Shown in pieces: positions 50,913-59,695 of a DNA stretch of 64,000 nucleotides. The notes beneath the pieces are model-generated. The model was not told the DNA's origin. It did not search any database and saw only the letters and a program-made list of their open reading frames with translations. Source of the DNA: an uncultured Clostridia bacterium (GTDB taxonomy: Bacteria > Bacillota > Clostridia > Christensenellales > CAMQZB01); assembly GCA_947039455.1 (NCBI GenBank), contig CAMQZB010000005.1, positions 1 through 64,000 on the forward strand, read 5' to 3'. Each line of letters starts with the position of its first letter. Position 1 is the first letter of the stretch. A program made the position numbers and the translations under genes.

Positions 50913-52337
50913 ATGGAGAAAAGTTTGATTATTAATGGATTGGTTGCACTTGTTGGGCAAGATAATGTTTCAACAGTTGAGGCTAATATTTTAGAAGCGT
51001 CAAAAGATTATATTGGATTCCGTCGTCACGAACGTTGCGAAGGGGTTTATAATGTAGCTCGTGCTGCTTGCGTTGTTAAAGTTTCATCAACTAAAGAAGT
51101 GTCTGAAGTTTTGAAATTCCTAAACGAAAACAAAGTTCCTGTAGCTCCAAGAACTGGTGGATCATCAGTTACTCTTGGTATTGAGCCATTGGAAGGAGGC
51201 GTTGTTGTTGACGCGTCTAACATGAACGAAATTCTTGAATTTAACGAAGTGGATATGCAATTAACTGCTCTTTGCGGTACACCTTTATTATATATTGAAC
51301 AATATTTGAACGAGCGTGGATACACTACTGGTCACAGCCCACAATCTCAACCAGTAGCTCAAATGGGTGGTCTTGTTGCTACTCGTAGTATCGGTCAATG
51401 GTCTTCACTTTACGGTGGTATCGAAGATATGCTTGTAGGTCTTGAGGCTGTTTTAGCTGATGGCGAAGTGGTTCGTATTAAGAATGTGCCTAGAAGATCT
51501 ACTGGTCCTGATCTTAGACATTTGTTTATTGGTTGCGAAGGTACGTTAGGTTTCGTTACTGAAACTACTATCAAAATCTTCAAATTCAATCCTGCTGATC
51601 GTTGGATGAATGCTTACGAAATCGACGGTACTGAAGTTGGTTTGAAAGCTATACGTGAAATTATTGTTGAAGGTTACCGTCCTGCGGTTGTGCGTTTGCA
51701 CGATCCAATGGAAGTTCAAATGCTTTTCAACAACTGCACAACCCAAGGCAAGGCTTTAATGTTGTTCGTTGCTGAAGGTCCTGCATCTATTACTAAAGCT
51801 ACAGGTGAAGCTGTTGATGCTATTGTTAAAAAACATGGCGCGGTTTCTCTTGGTACTAAACCAGTTGAGTCTTGGATCGTTCACAGAAACGATGTAAGTT
51901 TTGACATGGATAAAACTAGTGATCAATATTTCAAAATGGGACTTCTTGCTGATACTTGTGAGATTTCTGCTAGCTGGTCACAAATCGGTGAAATCTATAA
52001 AGCTGTTTGCGCTAGAATCCCTAAAGACGTACCTAATGCTGCTTTCGTTGGTGGTCACTCTTCACACAGTTACCTGAACGGTACTAACATCTACTTCCAA
52101 TTCGCTTTGATGGCGAGAGAAGTACAATATGCTGAATCTGATTACATGAGTGTTATTAAAATCATAATGGAAGAGACTCTTTCTCGTGGCGGTAGTATTG
52201 CTCATCACCACGGTTCTGGTAGATATAGAACTAAGTGGATGCCTCAAGAACACGGCACTTCTTACCCTCTTATGTACAAACTTAAAGAAAGTCTTGACCC
52301 TAACTGCGTTCTTAACAAAGGCGTAATAATGCTTTAA
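50913..52337 (+). CDS. GlcD/AGPS-like FAD-binding dehydrogenase (module 2)
   Basis: The 474-residue flavoprotein has FAD domain RTGGSSVTLGIEPLEGGVVVD (about residues 79-99) and GCEGTLGFVTE. The C-terminal substrate domain ends SIAHHHGSGRYRTKWM and DPNCVLNKGVI; the triple-histidine motif also occurs in alkyl-DHAP synthase and some 2-hydroxyacid dehydrogenases. Next to a ferredoxin-type EtfBA pair it is most likely the lactate-dehydrogenase-like subunit (LctD role). It has its own promoter, so it may be made in excess or without the ETF. A lactate substrate is inferred only. Confidence 0.88.
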   Translation: MEKSLIINGLVALVGQDNVSTVEANILEASKDYIGFRRHERCEGVYNVARAACVVKVSSTKEVSEVLKFLNENKVPVAPRTGGSSVTLGIEPLEGGVVVDASNMNEILEFNEVDMQLTALCGTPLLYIEQYLNERGYTTGHSPQSQPVAQMGGLVATRSIGQWSSLYGGIEDMLVGLEAVLADGEVVRIKNVPRRSTGPDLRHLFIGCEGTLGFVTETTIKIFKFNPADRWMNAYEIDGTEVGLKAIREIIVEGYRPAVVRLHDPMEVQMLFNNCTTQGKALMLFVAEGPASITKATGEAVDAIVKKHGAVSLGTKPVESWIVHRNDVSFDMDKTSDQYFKMGLLADTCEISASWSQIGEIYKAVCARIPKDVPNAAFVGGHSSHSYLNGTNIYFQFALMAREVQYAESDYMSVIKIIMEETLSRGGSIAHHHGSGRYRTKWMPQEHGTSYPLMYKLKESLDPNCVLNKGVIML

Positions 52338-52371
52338 TCAATACAATTACTATAATATCCCTATAAATTAA

Positions 52372-52406
52372 AATAACTCTATATTCGTATAGAGTTATTT
52401 TTTTTG
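52372..52406 (+). terminator. Terminator after the module 2 dehydrogenase
   Basis: AATAACTCTATA-TTCG-TATAGAGTTATT, a perfect 12-bp stem, is followed by a long T run. Confidence 0.92.
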
Positions 52407-52429
52407 ATTGTGTTGGTTCGTAAGGGAAA

Positions 52430-52609
52430 TGGGGCTATGCACCCCAAACCCGCACAAGGAGCTTGAGCCCCTTGACCCGCTTTTTTGAGTTGGTGAATTT
52501 TGGAGTGATGGGGAGTTTTGTGTTGGGTAGTGAGATTTTTTTTGGATGTTTTAGGTAAGGGAAATGGAGCTCCGCCCCAAACCCCGCAAGGGGGTGACCC
52601 CCTTGACCC
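52430..52609 (+). repeat. Two plus-oriented R1 elements in 134-bp tandem units
   Basis: R1 copies lie at 52430-52479 and 52564-52609, each followed by CCGCTTTTTTGAG and a G/T-rich stretch with ATGGGGAGTTTTGTG. The second copy has diverged in its first hairpin (GGAGCTCCGCCCC). No gene is seen between 52338 and 52922. Confidence 0.8.
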
Positions 52610-52763
52610 GCTTTTTTGAGTGGTGGTTTTTGGGTTATGGGGAGTTTTGTGGTGGGTAAGGTGTGGTGTTGTGAGAAATAGAATTTAATTAATAAAACAA
52701 ATTGAAAAACGAAAATAAGAAAGCAATCCAAATGGCGTTGGCATAAAAACAACAGCACCAAAA

Positions 52764-52812
52764 AGGGTCAAGGGGAGAAACCCCTTGTTGGGGCATGGGG
52801 CGAATAGCCCCA
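52764..52812 (-). repeat. R1 double-hairpin element, minus orientation
   Basis: It reads GGGTCAAGGGG to GCCCCAT. It is preceded by a CAAATGGCGTTGGCA segment that is shared with the repeat units at 56.98-57.13 kb. Confidence 0.8.
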
Positions 52813-52857
52813 TCTAACTTACGAACCAACCAAAAAACAAATAAACAAGAATAAAGT

Positions 52858-52885
52858 TTGACAAAAAAAACATATAGTGTATAAT
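52858..52885 (+). promoter_or_regulatory. Promoter of rqcP-ispDF
   Basis: TTGACA (52858-52863) and TATAAT (52880-52885) have a 16-bp spacer, 38 bp before the ATG. Confidence 0.82.
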
Positions 52886-52922
52886 AATGTTATATTATAA
52901 ATTATGATTAAGGATAAATCAC

Positions 52923-53171
52923 ATGAGATTAGATAAATATTTAAAAGTAAGCAGAATAGTAAAACGCAGAACAGTTGCAAACGAGGCGGCGGACAATGGC
53001 AGGTGCGAAGTGAACGGCAAGGTAGCGAAACCGTCAGCGCAAGTTAAAGTTGGTGATGTGGTTGAAGTGGCTTTCGGTAACAGAAAATTGAAATTCAAGA
53101 TATTAGAAACCCCTGAGCACGTAAAAAAAGAGAATGTTGAGTATTTGTACGAGGTGATTTCTTGTGACTAG
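52923..53171 (+). CDS. rqcP: S4-domain ribosome quality-control protein RqcP
   Basis: The 82-residue protein closely follows Bacillus YabO/Rqc[35 protein letters not shown] and [11 protein letters not shown]. RqcP binds stalled 50S subunits and assists RqcH in adding alanine tails. It overlaps the ispDF start by 8 bp, an uncommon partner; the usual yabP/yabQ spore genes do not follow. Confidence 0.93.
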   Translation: MRLDKYLKVSRIVKRRTVANEAADNGRCEVNGKVAKPSAQVKVGDVVEVAFGNRKLKFKILETPEHVKKENVEYLYEVISCD

Positions 53172-54285
53172 TGCAATCTTGCTTATGGCTGGGAACAGTC
53201 AAAGGTTCATGTCGGAGAAGAATAAATTGCTACACTCGGTGGAAGGTGATTTAGTAGGCAGAAAAACTTTTGACGTTTTTAACAACTCAAAACACATTGA
53301 TAAAATAGTAATCGTGCGAAAAAGTGGTGATGCGGAAATGGAGAATATTTTCAAGCACCAAGAAAAAGTAACTTTCGCTGACGGTGGAAATACTCGATTT
53401 TTGTCGGTTTTAAGTGGACTTAGATCGTTAGGGAATGACAGCGATATCGTAGTTATTCATGACGGCGCAAGACCTTTTGTTAACGATAAAATTATTTTGG
53501 ACAGCATAGTTTCAGCGAAAAAATTTGGTAGCGGTATTGCTTCTATAAAAGTTGTTGATACCTTGCGTATGTGCGACGGCGAAAATCTTTTGGAAGTAGT
53601 TGACCGTGACAGCGTGGTGAGAATTCAAACTCCACAAACTTTCGTTTTGGAGAATATCGTTACTGCTTATGAAAAAGCAATTTTAGAGTATGGTGACAGT
53701 GCAAATTTCACTGATGATAGCTTAGTTTATTCGGAGTATATCGGTACGCCAAAATATATTGAAGGTAGTGATAAAAATAAGAAAATCACTTATTTGAACG
53801 ATATTGAAAATACTATTTTGACAGGTATTGGTTACGATATTCACCAGTTGGTGGAGGGTAGACCACTATTTCTTTGCGGTTTAGAAGTGCCACACAGCAA
53901 GGGGCTTTTAGGACACAGTGACGGTGATGCTCCAATTCATGCTGTTATGGATAGTATTTTATCAAGCTTAGGAAAGCGTGATATAGGACATTATTTTCCT
54001 GACACTGATGAGAGTTTCAGCGGTATTGACAGCAAGGTTTTGCTAAGTCGTGTTATGGAAATAGTAAGTGAAGAAGGGTATCGTATCGGTAATTTGTCGG
54101 TATCTATCATTGCGGAACAGCCAAAGTTGTCACCGTATATTGAAGATATGAAAAAAGTCCTTGGTGGCATTTTGGATATTCCTAACAATAAAATCGGCAT
54201 AACTGTTACCACTAATGAGGGTATGGGTTTAATCGGCGAGGGTTGTGCTATCGGTGCTTTTGCTACTGTTAGTGTATATAGATAA
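53164..54285 (+). CDS. ispDF: Bifunctional IspD-IspF
   Basis: The 373-residue fusion acts in the MEP isoprenoid pathway. Residues 1-215 are IspD (CTP transfer to MEP) with [28 protein letters not shown] and QTPQTF. Residues about 218-373 are IspF (cyclodiphosphate synthase) with [37 protein letters not shown] and a late TTNEGMG. The start is GTG at 53164, overlapping rqcP. Such fusions are known in some Clostridia and proteobacteria. IspE is not in the window. Confidence 0.95.
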   Translation: MTSAILLMAGNSQRFMSEKNKLLHSVEGDLVGRKTFDVFNNSKHIDKIVIVRKSGDAEMENIFKHQEKVTFADGGNTRFLSVLSGLRSLGNDSDIVVIHDGARPFVNDKIILDSIVSAKKFGSGIASIKVVDTLRMCDGENLLEVVDRDSVVRIQTPQTFVLENIVTAYEKAILEYGDSANFTDDSLVYSEYIGTPKYIEGSDKNKKITYLNDIENTILTGIGYDIHQLVEGRPLFLCGLEVPHSKGLLGHSDGDAPIHAVMDSILSSLGKRDIGHYFPDTDESFSGIDSKVLLSRVMEIVSEEGYRIGNLSVSIIAEQPKLSPYIEDMKKVLGGILDIPNNKIGITVTTNEGMGLIGEGCAIGAFATVSVYR

Positions 54286-54389
54286 ATTACAAATTAGTAA
54301 AACGTTATAAATATTTTATAAGTTGTATCAGTTTTAAATTAGATTATTAAATTGAGAAACACAGTGAAATATTAGATTAAGGAGCGAGT

Positions 54390-54653
54390 ATGGAAGTTGA
54401 AACAGAGAATTTTAAATTTTTTCAGAATAAAGAATGTGAATACTTTCCTTGCCACAAAGTCAGCGATGAAAGTAAGTTTTCTTGTATGTTTTGCTACTGC
54501 CCACTGTATTTCTTAGATAGCTGTGGCGGTAACTGTAAATATTTGGAAAGCGGAGTAAAGGACTGTACCGATTGTTCAATTCCGCACTTTGACTATCAAT
54601 ACATAGTAGACAGGGTTTCTCTTGAAATCAAAGATAGAAATAATATTAAGTAG
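54390..54653 (+). CDS. Cysteine-rich small domain protein
   Basis: The 87-residue protein has ten cysteines in the pattern NKECEYFPCHK...CMFCYCPLYFLDSCGGNCKYL...CTDCSIPH, which matches the cysteine-rich small domain family, probably metal binding. Members are often found near cobalamin or metal genes; here the neighbours are ispDF and, after a terminator, the ACT-domain gene. AAGGAGCG precedes the ATG. Function unknown. Confidence 0.87.
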   Translation: MEVETENFKFFQNKECEYFPCHKVSDESKFSCMFCYCPLYFLDSCGGNCKYLESGVKDCTDCSIPHFDYQYIVDRVSLEIKDRNNIK

Positions 54654-54721
54654 TTTTACCATAAAAACAAATGCAAGATTATGCAATTTATGATAAAATC
54701 TAACTAAAACAGCATAGCGAT

Positions 54722-54767
54722 AAGGCACTGCTTTTGATTTATAGTCAAATGAAGTGCCTTTTTTTTG
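54722..54767 (+). terminator. Terminator after the Cys-rich gene
   Basis: AAGGCACT with AGTGCCTT encloses an inner TTTGA/TCAAA pair and is followed by eight T. Confidence 0.82.
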
Positions 54768-54921
54768 TGTAATAACATATGAACTACCCATGTTGGGGGT
54801 GGAAAATACGAATATAGAATAAATAATTTTTATCTCTTATTAATATGAATTTACTTTTTTATGAAAATATGGTAAAATTAAAAGATATATGAAATTATAC
54901 GTTGAATAAGGAGTGAATTTT

Positions 54922-55191
54922 ATGAGAGCGGTATTAACAGTTGTGGGTAAAGACAAAAAAGGCATTATATATTATGTTTCTAAAGAACTAAATGAAATGA
55001 ATATTAATATTGAGGATATCAGTCAAACTATCATGCAAGGATATTTCACTATGATGATGGTTGTAGACATGGAAAGTTCTACTCTTGACTTTGAAGCTAT
55101 CAAGAAAAAACTCGAACTTTTGGGCGAAAGCTGTAGTGTTGATATCAAAATTCAACATGAAGCTATCTTCAATTGCATGCATAAACTTTAA
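54922..55191 (+). CDS. ACT domain protein (UPF0237)
   Basis: The 89-residue single ACT domain reads MRAVLTVVGKDKKGIIYYVSKELNEMNINIEDISQTI, typical of UPF0237. ACT domains bind amino acids or other small ligands. ATG 54922 follows AAGGAGTG at a good distance. It is 12 bp from the UPF0210 gene; this pairing is highly conserved in Firmicutes and suggests it regulates that partner. Confidence 0.93.
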   Translation: MRAVLTVVGKDKKGIIYYVSKELNEMNINIEDISQTIMQGYFTMMMVVDMESSTLDFEAIKKKLELLGESCSVDIKIQHEAIFNCMHKL

Positions 55192-55203
55192 GATAGGTGT
55201 ATT

Positions 55204-56556
55204 ATGAAAATAAATGAAATATTTGAAACTATTGAAATGATCGACAATCAGCACTTTGATGTAAGAACTATCACTCTTGGAATTTCCTTGTTTGACTGTA
55301 TCAGAGGTACTGCTGACGAAACGGCTACTGCTGTTTATGATAAAATAACTAGAGAAGCGGCTAAGTTAGTTGCTACTGCGGAGAAGATTTCTAGGGAGCT
55401 TGGTGTTCCTATAGTGAACAAGCGAGTTTCTGTAACTCCTGCGTCACTTATCTTTGCTCCATTCCCTAACGAATACATAAAACTTGCAAAGGCTCTTGAT
55501 AAAGCTGCTCATGAACTTGGTATTGATTTTATCGGTGGCTATTCTGCACTGGTTCAAAAATCTTTCACTGACAGCGAAAAATCTTTCATCAAGAGTATTC
55601 CACAAGCATTGACTGAAACTTCAAGATTATGTAGTTCAGTAAACGTTGCTTCAACTCGTGCTGGAATTAACATGAATGCCATTGCGATGATGGGTGACGT
55701 AATCAAAGAAACGGCTTACCTTACTCGTGAAAACGATTCAATCGGTTGCGCTAAACTTGTAGTTTTTGCTAACGCTGTTGAAGATAACCCATTTATGGCT
55801 GGAGCGTTCCATGGCGTAAGTGAGGGCGACAAAGTAGTAAACGTAGGCGTAAGCGGTCCCGGTGTAGTGAAATGTGCTCTTGAGAAAATTAAGGGTGGAG
55901 ATCTTACCGACATCGCTGAAGAAATTAAAAAAACTGCTTTCAAGATTACTCGTGTAGGTCAACTTGTTGCACAACGTGCTTGCGAAGAACTTGGTGCTGA
56001 ATTCGGTATCGTGGATCTTTCACTTGCTCCAACTCCTGTTATGGGCGATTCTGTTGCTCATATCTTAGAAGAAATTGGGCTTGAAAGTGTAGGTGCTTGC
56101 GGGACCACTGCTGCACTTGCTATGCTGAACGATGCTGTGAAAAAAGGCGGTCTTATGGCTTCCAACCACATCGGCGGTTTGTCCGGTGCGTTCATTCCTG
56201 TAAGTGAAGATATCGGCATGATAAACGGTATTGCGTGCGGTTCTCTTACTTTAGAAAAACTAGAAGCAATGACGGCGGTTTGTTCCGTTGGTCTTGACAT
56301 GATAGCTATTCCTGGCGACACTCCAGCATCAACAATCGCTGGCTTAATTGCTGACGAAGCTGCCATAGGTGTTGTAAACAATAAAACCACTGCGGTTCGT
56401 GTTATTCCTGTTCACGGAAAAACTATCGGCGATACTGCTACTTTCGGTGGACTGCTTGGTTTCGCTCCAATCTGCAAAATCAACACGTTCTCTTGCGATA
56501 AAATGATCTCTCGTGGCGGCAGAATCCCTGCTCCGTTACATAGTAATAAAAATTAA
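55204..56556 (+). CDS. UPF0210 / PFL-like family protein
   Basis: The 450-residue protein shows [58 protein letters not shown], the central [14 protein letters not shown] and the C-terminal [14 protein letters not shown], the UPF0210 pattern. The fold is related to glycyl-radical enzymes without a C-terminal radical loop; the function is not established. It is coupled to the UPF0237 ACT gene. AGATAGGTG precedes the ATG. Confidence 0.93.
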   Translation: MKINEIFETIEMIDNQHFDVRTITLGISLFDCIRGTADETATAVYDKITREAAKLVATAEKISRELGVPIVNKRVSVTPASLIFAPFPNEYIKLAKALDKAAHELGIDFIGGYSALVQKSFTDSEKSFIKSIPQALTETSRLCSSVNVASTRAGINMNAIAMMGDVIKETAYLTRENDSIGCAKLVVFANAVEDNPFMAGAFHGVSEGDKVVNVGVSGPGVVKCALEKIKGGDLTDIAEEIKKTAFKITRVGQLVAQRACEELGAEFGIVDLSLAPTPVMGDSVAHILEEIGLESVGACGTTAALAMLNDAVKKGGLMASNHIGGLSGAFIPVSEDIGMINGIACGSLTLEKLEAMTAVCSVGLDMIAIPGDTPASTIAGLIADEAAIGVVNNKTTAVRVIPVHGKTIGDTATFGGLLGFAPICKINTFSCDKMISRGGRIPAPLHSNKN

Positions 56557-56595
56557 TTTTTTTGGTTTTTGTTTGGATTTTTTCGTTTAGGGAAA

Positions 56596-56772
56596 TGGGG
56601 TTTCACCCCAAACCCCAACAAGGAGCTGAGCCCCTTGACCCACTTTTTGTTATGGTGATTTTTTTGCTGTGCATGGGAATGGGTTTATTGTATGAGTTTT
56701 TGGATTTTTTTAGGTAAGAGAAATGGGGCTATTCGCCCCAAACCCCAACAAGGAGCTTGAGCCCCTTGACCC
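56596..56772 (+). repeat. Two plus-oriented R1 elements in 128-bp tandem units
   Basis: R1 copies lie at 56596-56642 and 56724-56772, separated by CTTTTTGTTATGG, a GCTGTG(C/T)ATGGGAATGGG segment and a T-rich stretch. The gap 56557-57230 contains only these and the following minus-oriented units. Confidence 0.82.
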
Positions 56773-56949
56773 GCTTTTTGTTATGGCGATTTTTTTTGCT
56801 GTGTATGGGAATGGGTATGGCTTGGAATGTTTTTGTTAATTCTGTATAGAAAAACATTGTAAGGTGAAAACTATTATACATAGCAATAACATAAACTAAT
56901 GAACAAATTAAATAAACCAAACAAAGAAAACTAAAGAAATATAAAAATA

Positions 56950-57190
56950 AAACCATAAACGAAAAAAAGAAAGCTACCCAAATGGCGTTGGCAAAAAAAC
57001 AACAGCACCAAAAAGGGTCAAGGGGCTATGCTCCTTGCGGGTGTGGGCAGAGCCCAAGTCTTAACTAAAACAAAACCATAAACGAAAAAAAAGAAAGCTA
57101 CCCAAATGGCGTTGGCAAAAAAAACAACAGCAACAGAAAGGGTCAAGTGGCTATGCTCCTTGCGGGTTTGGGCAGAGCCCAAGTCTTAAC
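56950..57190 (-). repeat. 123-bp tandem repeat (two units), each with a minus-oriented R1-like element
   Basis: Units begin AAACCATAAACGAAAAAAA at 56950 and 57073. Each has CAAATGGCGTTGGCAAAAAA, then GGGTCAAG(G/T)GGCTATGCTCCTTGCGGGT and GGGCAGAGCCC (57015-57056 and 57140-57181). The R1 copies here are shorter and their second hairpin is changed. Confidence 0.82.
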
Positions 57191-57230
57191 TAAAACAAAA
57201 AAACTCAAAATAAAAAAAAGAAGGTAATTT

Positions 57231-59018
57231 ATGTCTAAGATTTTGAAAAGAGAAGATATTGATAATAAGTACAAGTGGGATTTAGCGCCCCTTTGTGCTG
57301 ACGATACGCAGTTTGAGAAAGAGATAGCGGAAGTCTTGAAATTAATACCGAAGATAGAAGCGTTCAAAGGCACACTTGGTGATCGGGTGAGCTTATTGAA
57401 ATGTTTCAAAACCGAAGGCGAGATTATGTTGAAGTTTGAGAAACTTTATTGCTATGCACAACAAAAATCTGACGAGAACACGGCGGATAATACTGGCTTG
57501 GTTAATTCAGACAAAGCGTCAAACGTGTATTCAAAGTACTGCGTTGCAAGTTCATATATTATGCCAGAGATTTCAAAACTTGAAGATAAATATTTGGAAG
57601 ACTTAATTTTAGACAGCGAGTTTGCTGACTATGATGTGTCTTTGAAATCATATATTAGACATAAAAAACATACTTTAACGGAAAAAGAGGAAGCGTTGCT
57701 TGCTAACGGTAGCGAGGTTTTCGGTGGTTTTTCTGATATCTTTAATATGTTGAACAATGCGGACATGAAGTTTGGTGAAATGGCTGACGAGAACGGAGAA
57801 ATGGTTGAGTTGTCTCATTCAAAGTATGGTTATTTCATGACAAGCGATAATAGGGAAGTTAGAAAGAACGCCTATGAGAAAATGTACGATGAGTATAAAA
57901 AATTGCTTAGAACTATTGCACAAACTTATACGGGCAATGTGAAAAAAGATGTTTTTGTTGCGAAAGTGCGTGGGTTTGATTCAGCGTTAGAGCGTTCAAT
58001 GTTCAATGAGGAAGTTTCTCCTGTTGTCTATGAAAATTTGCTTGCTAACGTGGAAAAAGCTTTGCCAGTTTTGCATGACTATGTTGCTTTTAGAAAGAAA
58101 GTTATGAACCTTGATGAGATACATTTCTATGATTTGTATGTTGCAATGGTTGAAAATAGTGAGATGAAATTGCCTTATGAGAAAGCTTATGAACTTATGA
58201 AAAAAGCTTTGAAACCACTTGGTGAGGATTATGTTAATACCTTGACGGAAGCTTATGAGGATAGATGGATTGACGTTTATAATAACGTGGGAAAACGTTC
58301 AGGAGCTTATTCTAATTCAGCATTTGGTGTTCACCCTTACGTGCTTTTGAACTATGAAGAAAACCTTGACAATATGTTCACGGTAGCTCATGAAATGGGT
58401 CACGCAATGCACTCTTATTATTCAAACAATACGCAACCTTACGAGAAAGCGGGGTATACGATTTTTGTCGCGGAAGTAGCAAGTACTGTTAATGAAGTTT
58501 TACTTCTTCGTTATTTGATTGATAATACTACTGATGTGAACGAGAAAAAATTCTATCTTAATCACTTCCTTGATATGTTTAGAACTACTCTTTTCCGTCA
58601 AACAATGTTCGCTGAATTTGAGTACATTACTCACGATTTGTGTGAGCAAGATATTCCTTTGACTTCAGAATTGTACTCTGATGCATATGAGGGATTGAAC
58701 ATGAAATACTACGGCGAGGAGATTGTTCACGACGAGTATATTAAGCACGAATGGGCGAGAATTCCTCATTTCTATAGAAGTTTTTATGTGTATAAGTATG
58801 CAACTGGCATTACTTCAGCTATCACTATTGCTTATAATATTTTAGAGCAAGGGGAACCGTATGTTAAGAAATACAGAGAATTTTTGTCTAGTGGTTGCAC
58901 TCTTGCACCTACTGAATTATTGAAAATTGCTGATGTGGATTTAACTACTAATGCACCGTTCGAAAATGCTATGAACGTTTTCGAAAAAGCATTGAATGAC
59001 TTGAAAAATTTATTCTAA
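57231..59018 (+). CDS. pepF: Oligoendopeptidase F
   Basis: The 595-residue M3 metallopeptidase cuts short peptides in the cytoplasm. The zinc motif is VAHEMGHAMHS (about residues 384-394), followed by the third ligand in FVAEVASTVNE. YKYATGITSA near the end is also conserved. The length is typical (about 600). GAAGGT precedes the ATG, directly after the repeat array. It is followed by a YcxB-like gene at 17 bp. Confidence 0.95.
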   Translation: MSKILKREDIDNKYKWDLAPLCADDTQFEKEIAEVLKLIPKIEAFKGTLGDRVSLLKCFKTEGEIMLKFEKLYCYAQQKSDENTADNTGLVNSDKASNVYSKYCVASSYIMPEISKLEDKYLEDLILDSEFADYDVSLKSYIRHKKHTLTEKEEALLANGSEVFGGFSDIFNMLNNADMKFGEMADENGEMVELSHSKYGYFMTSDNREVRKNAYEKMYDEYKKLLRTIAQTYTGNVKKDVFVAKVRGFDSALERSMFNEEVSPVVYENLLANVEKALPVLHDYVAFRKKVMNLDEIHFYDLYVAMVENSEMKLPYEKAYELMKKALKPLGEDYVNTLTEAYEDRWIDVYNNVGKRSGAYSNSAFGVHPYVLLNYEENLDNMFTVAHEMGHAMHSYYSNNTQPYEKAGYTIFVAEVASTVNEVLLLRYLIDNTTDVNEKKFYLNHFLDMFRTTLFRQTMFAEFEYITHDLCEQDIPLTSELYSDAYEGLNMKYYGEEIVHDEYIKHEWARIPHFYRSFYVYKYATGITSAITIAYNILEQGEPYVKKYREFLSSGCTLAPTELLKIADVDLTTNAPFENAMNVFEKALNDLKNLF

Positions 59019-59035
59019 AAACAGAAGGGGATAAA

Positions 59036-59677
59036 ATGGGAAACAGTAAAACAGTAAAGAAAAACACCAAAAATATTGATTCTAACGCTAACGCAAAAGA
59101 CTTGAAAAACCTTGATCAGTTTGAAGGGTTCAAGGTTGTTGCGAGAGTTGAGAACGAAGTGAAAGCTATGGCAAGATTTAATACTTTTCACAATTTACAC
59201 ACTAAGACAGCAAGGTTGATTTTGTCAGCGGTGCTTTTGATTGTGGGTGGATTTTTGATGTTGCAACAGGGAAATTTACCGATGGCTATTGGATTTTTTG
59301 TGTTTGCTTTTATATTTCCATTTATCCTTGTGGGCATTCAGAGAATAATGATAACATCAAAATTCTCCTCTAATATTGAATTTAAAAACACAAGTCACGT
59401 TTTTGAGTTTACTGATACTGAAATGAACACAACTACAAAAAGCGGAAAAAGATTTGCTAAATATAATGTGAAATTGAACCAGCTAGAAAAGATTTATGAT
59501 GTTGGAGATTGTTATTATATTTATGTTACAAAAGAGAATGCTTTTGTTTTGAAAAAAGATAAAATCCTTCAGGGAACAGCAAATGAGCTTTCTGAAATAT
59601 TTGAAAAACAGCTGAACGAACGATACATAGTAACATTCAAAGGTCGCATGGCTTTGAAAAAATTAAACAAAAACTAA
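59036..59677 (+). CDS. YcxB-like membrane protein
   Basis: The 213-residue protein has a polar N-terminus, two adjacent membrane helices (about residues 61-78 and 81-103) and a C-terminal beta-rich domain (SHVFEFTDTEMNTTTKSGKRFAKYNVKLNQLEKIYDVGDCYYIYVTKENAFVLKK). That domain resembles YcxB, a PH-like domain. Function unknown. AAGGGG precedes the ATG, and it lies 18 bp before dnaB, probably on the same transcript. Confidence 0.78.
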   Translation: MGNSKTVKKNTKNIDSNANAKDLKNLDQFEGFKVVARVENEVKAMARFNTFHNLHTKTARLILSAVLLIVGGFLMLQQGNLPMAIGFFVFAFIFPFILVGIQRIMITSKFSSNIEFKNTSHVFEFTDTEMNTTTKSGKRFAKYNVKLNQLEKIYDVGDCYYIYVTKENAFVLKKDKILQGTANELSEIFEKQLNERYIVTFKGRMALKKLNKN

Positions 59678-59695
59678 GGACAGGAGGAAGAAGAA

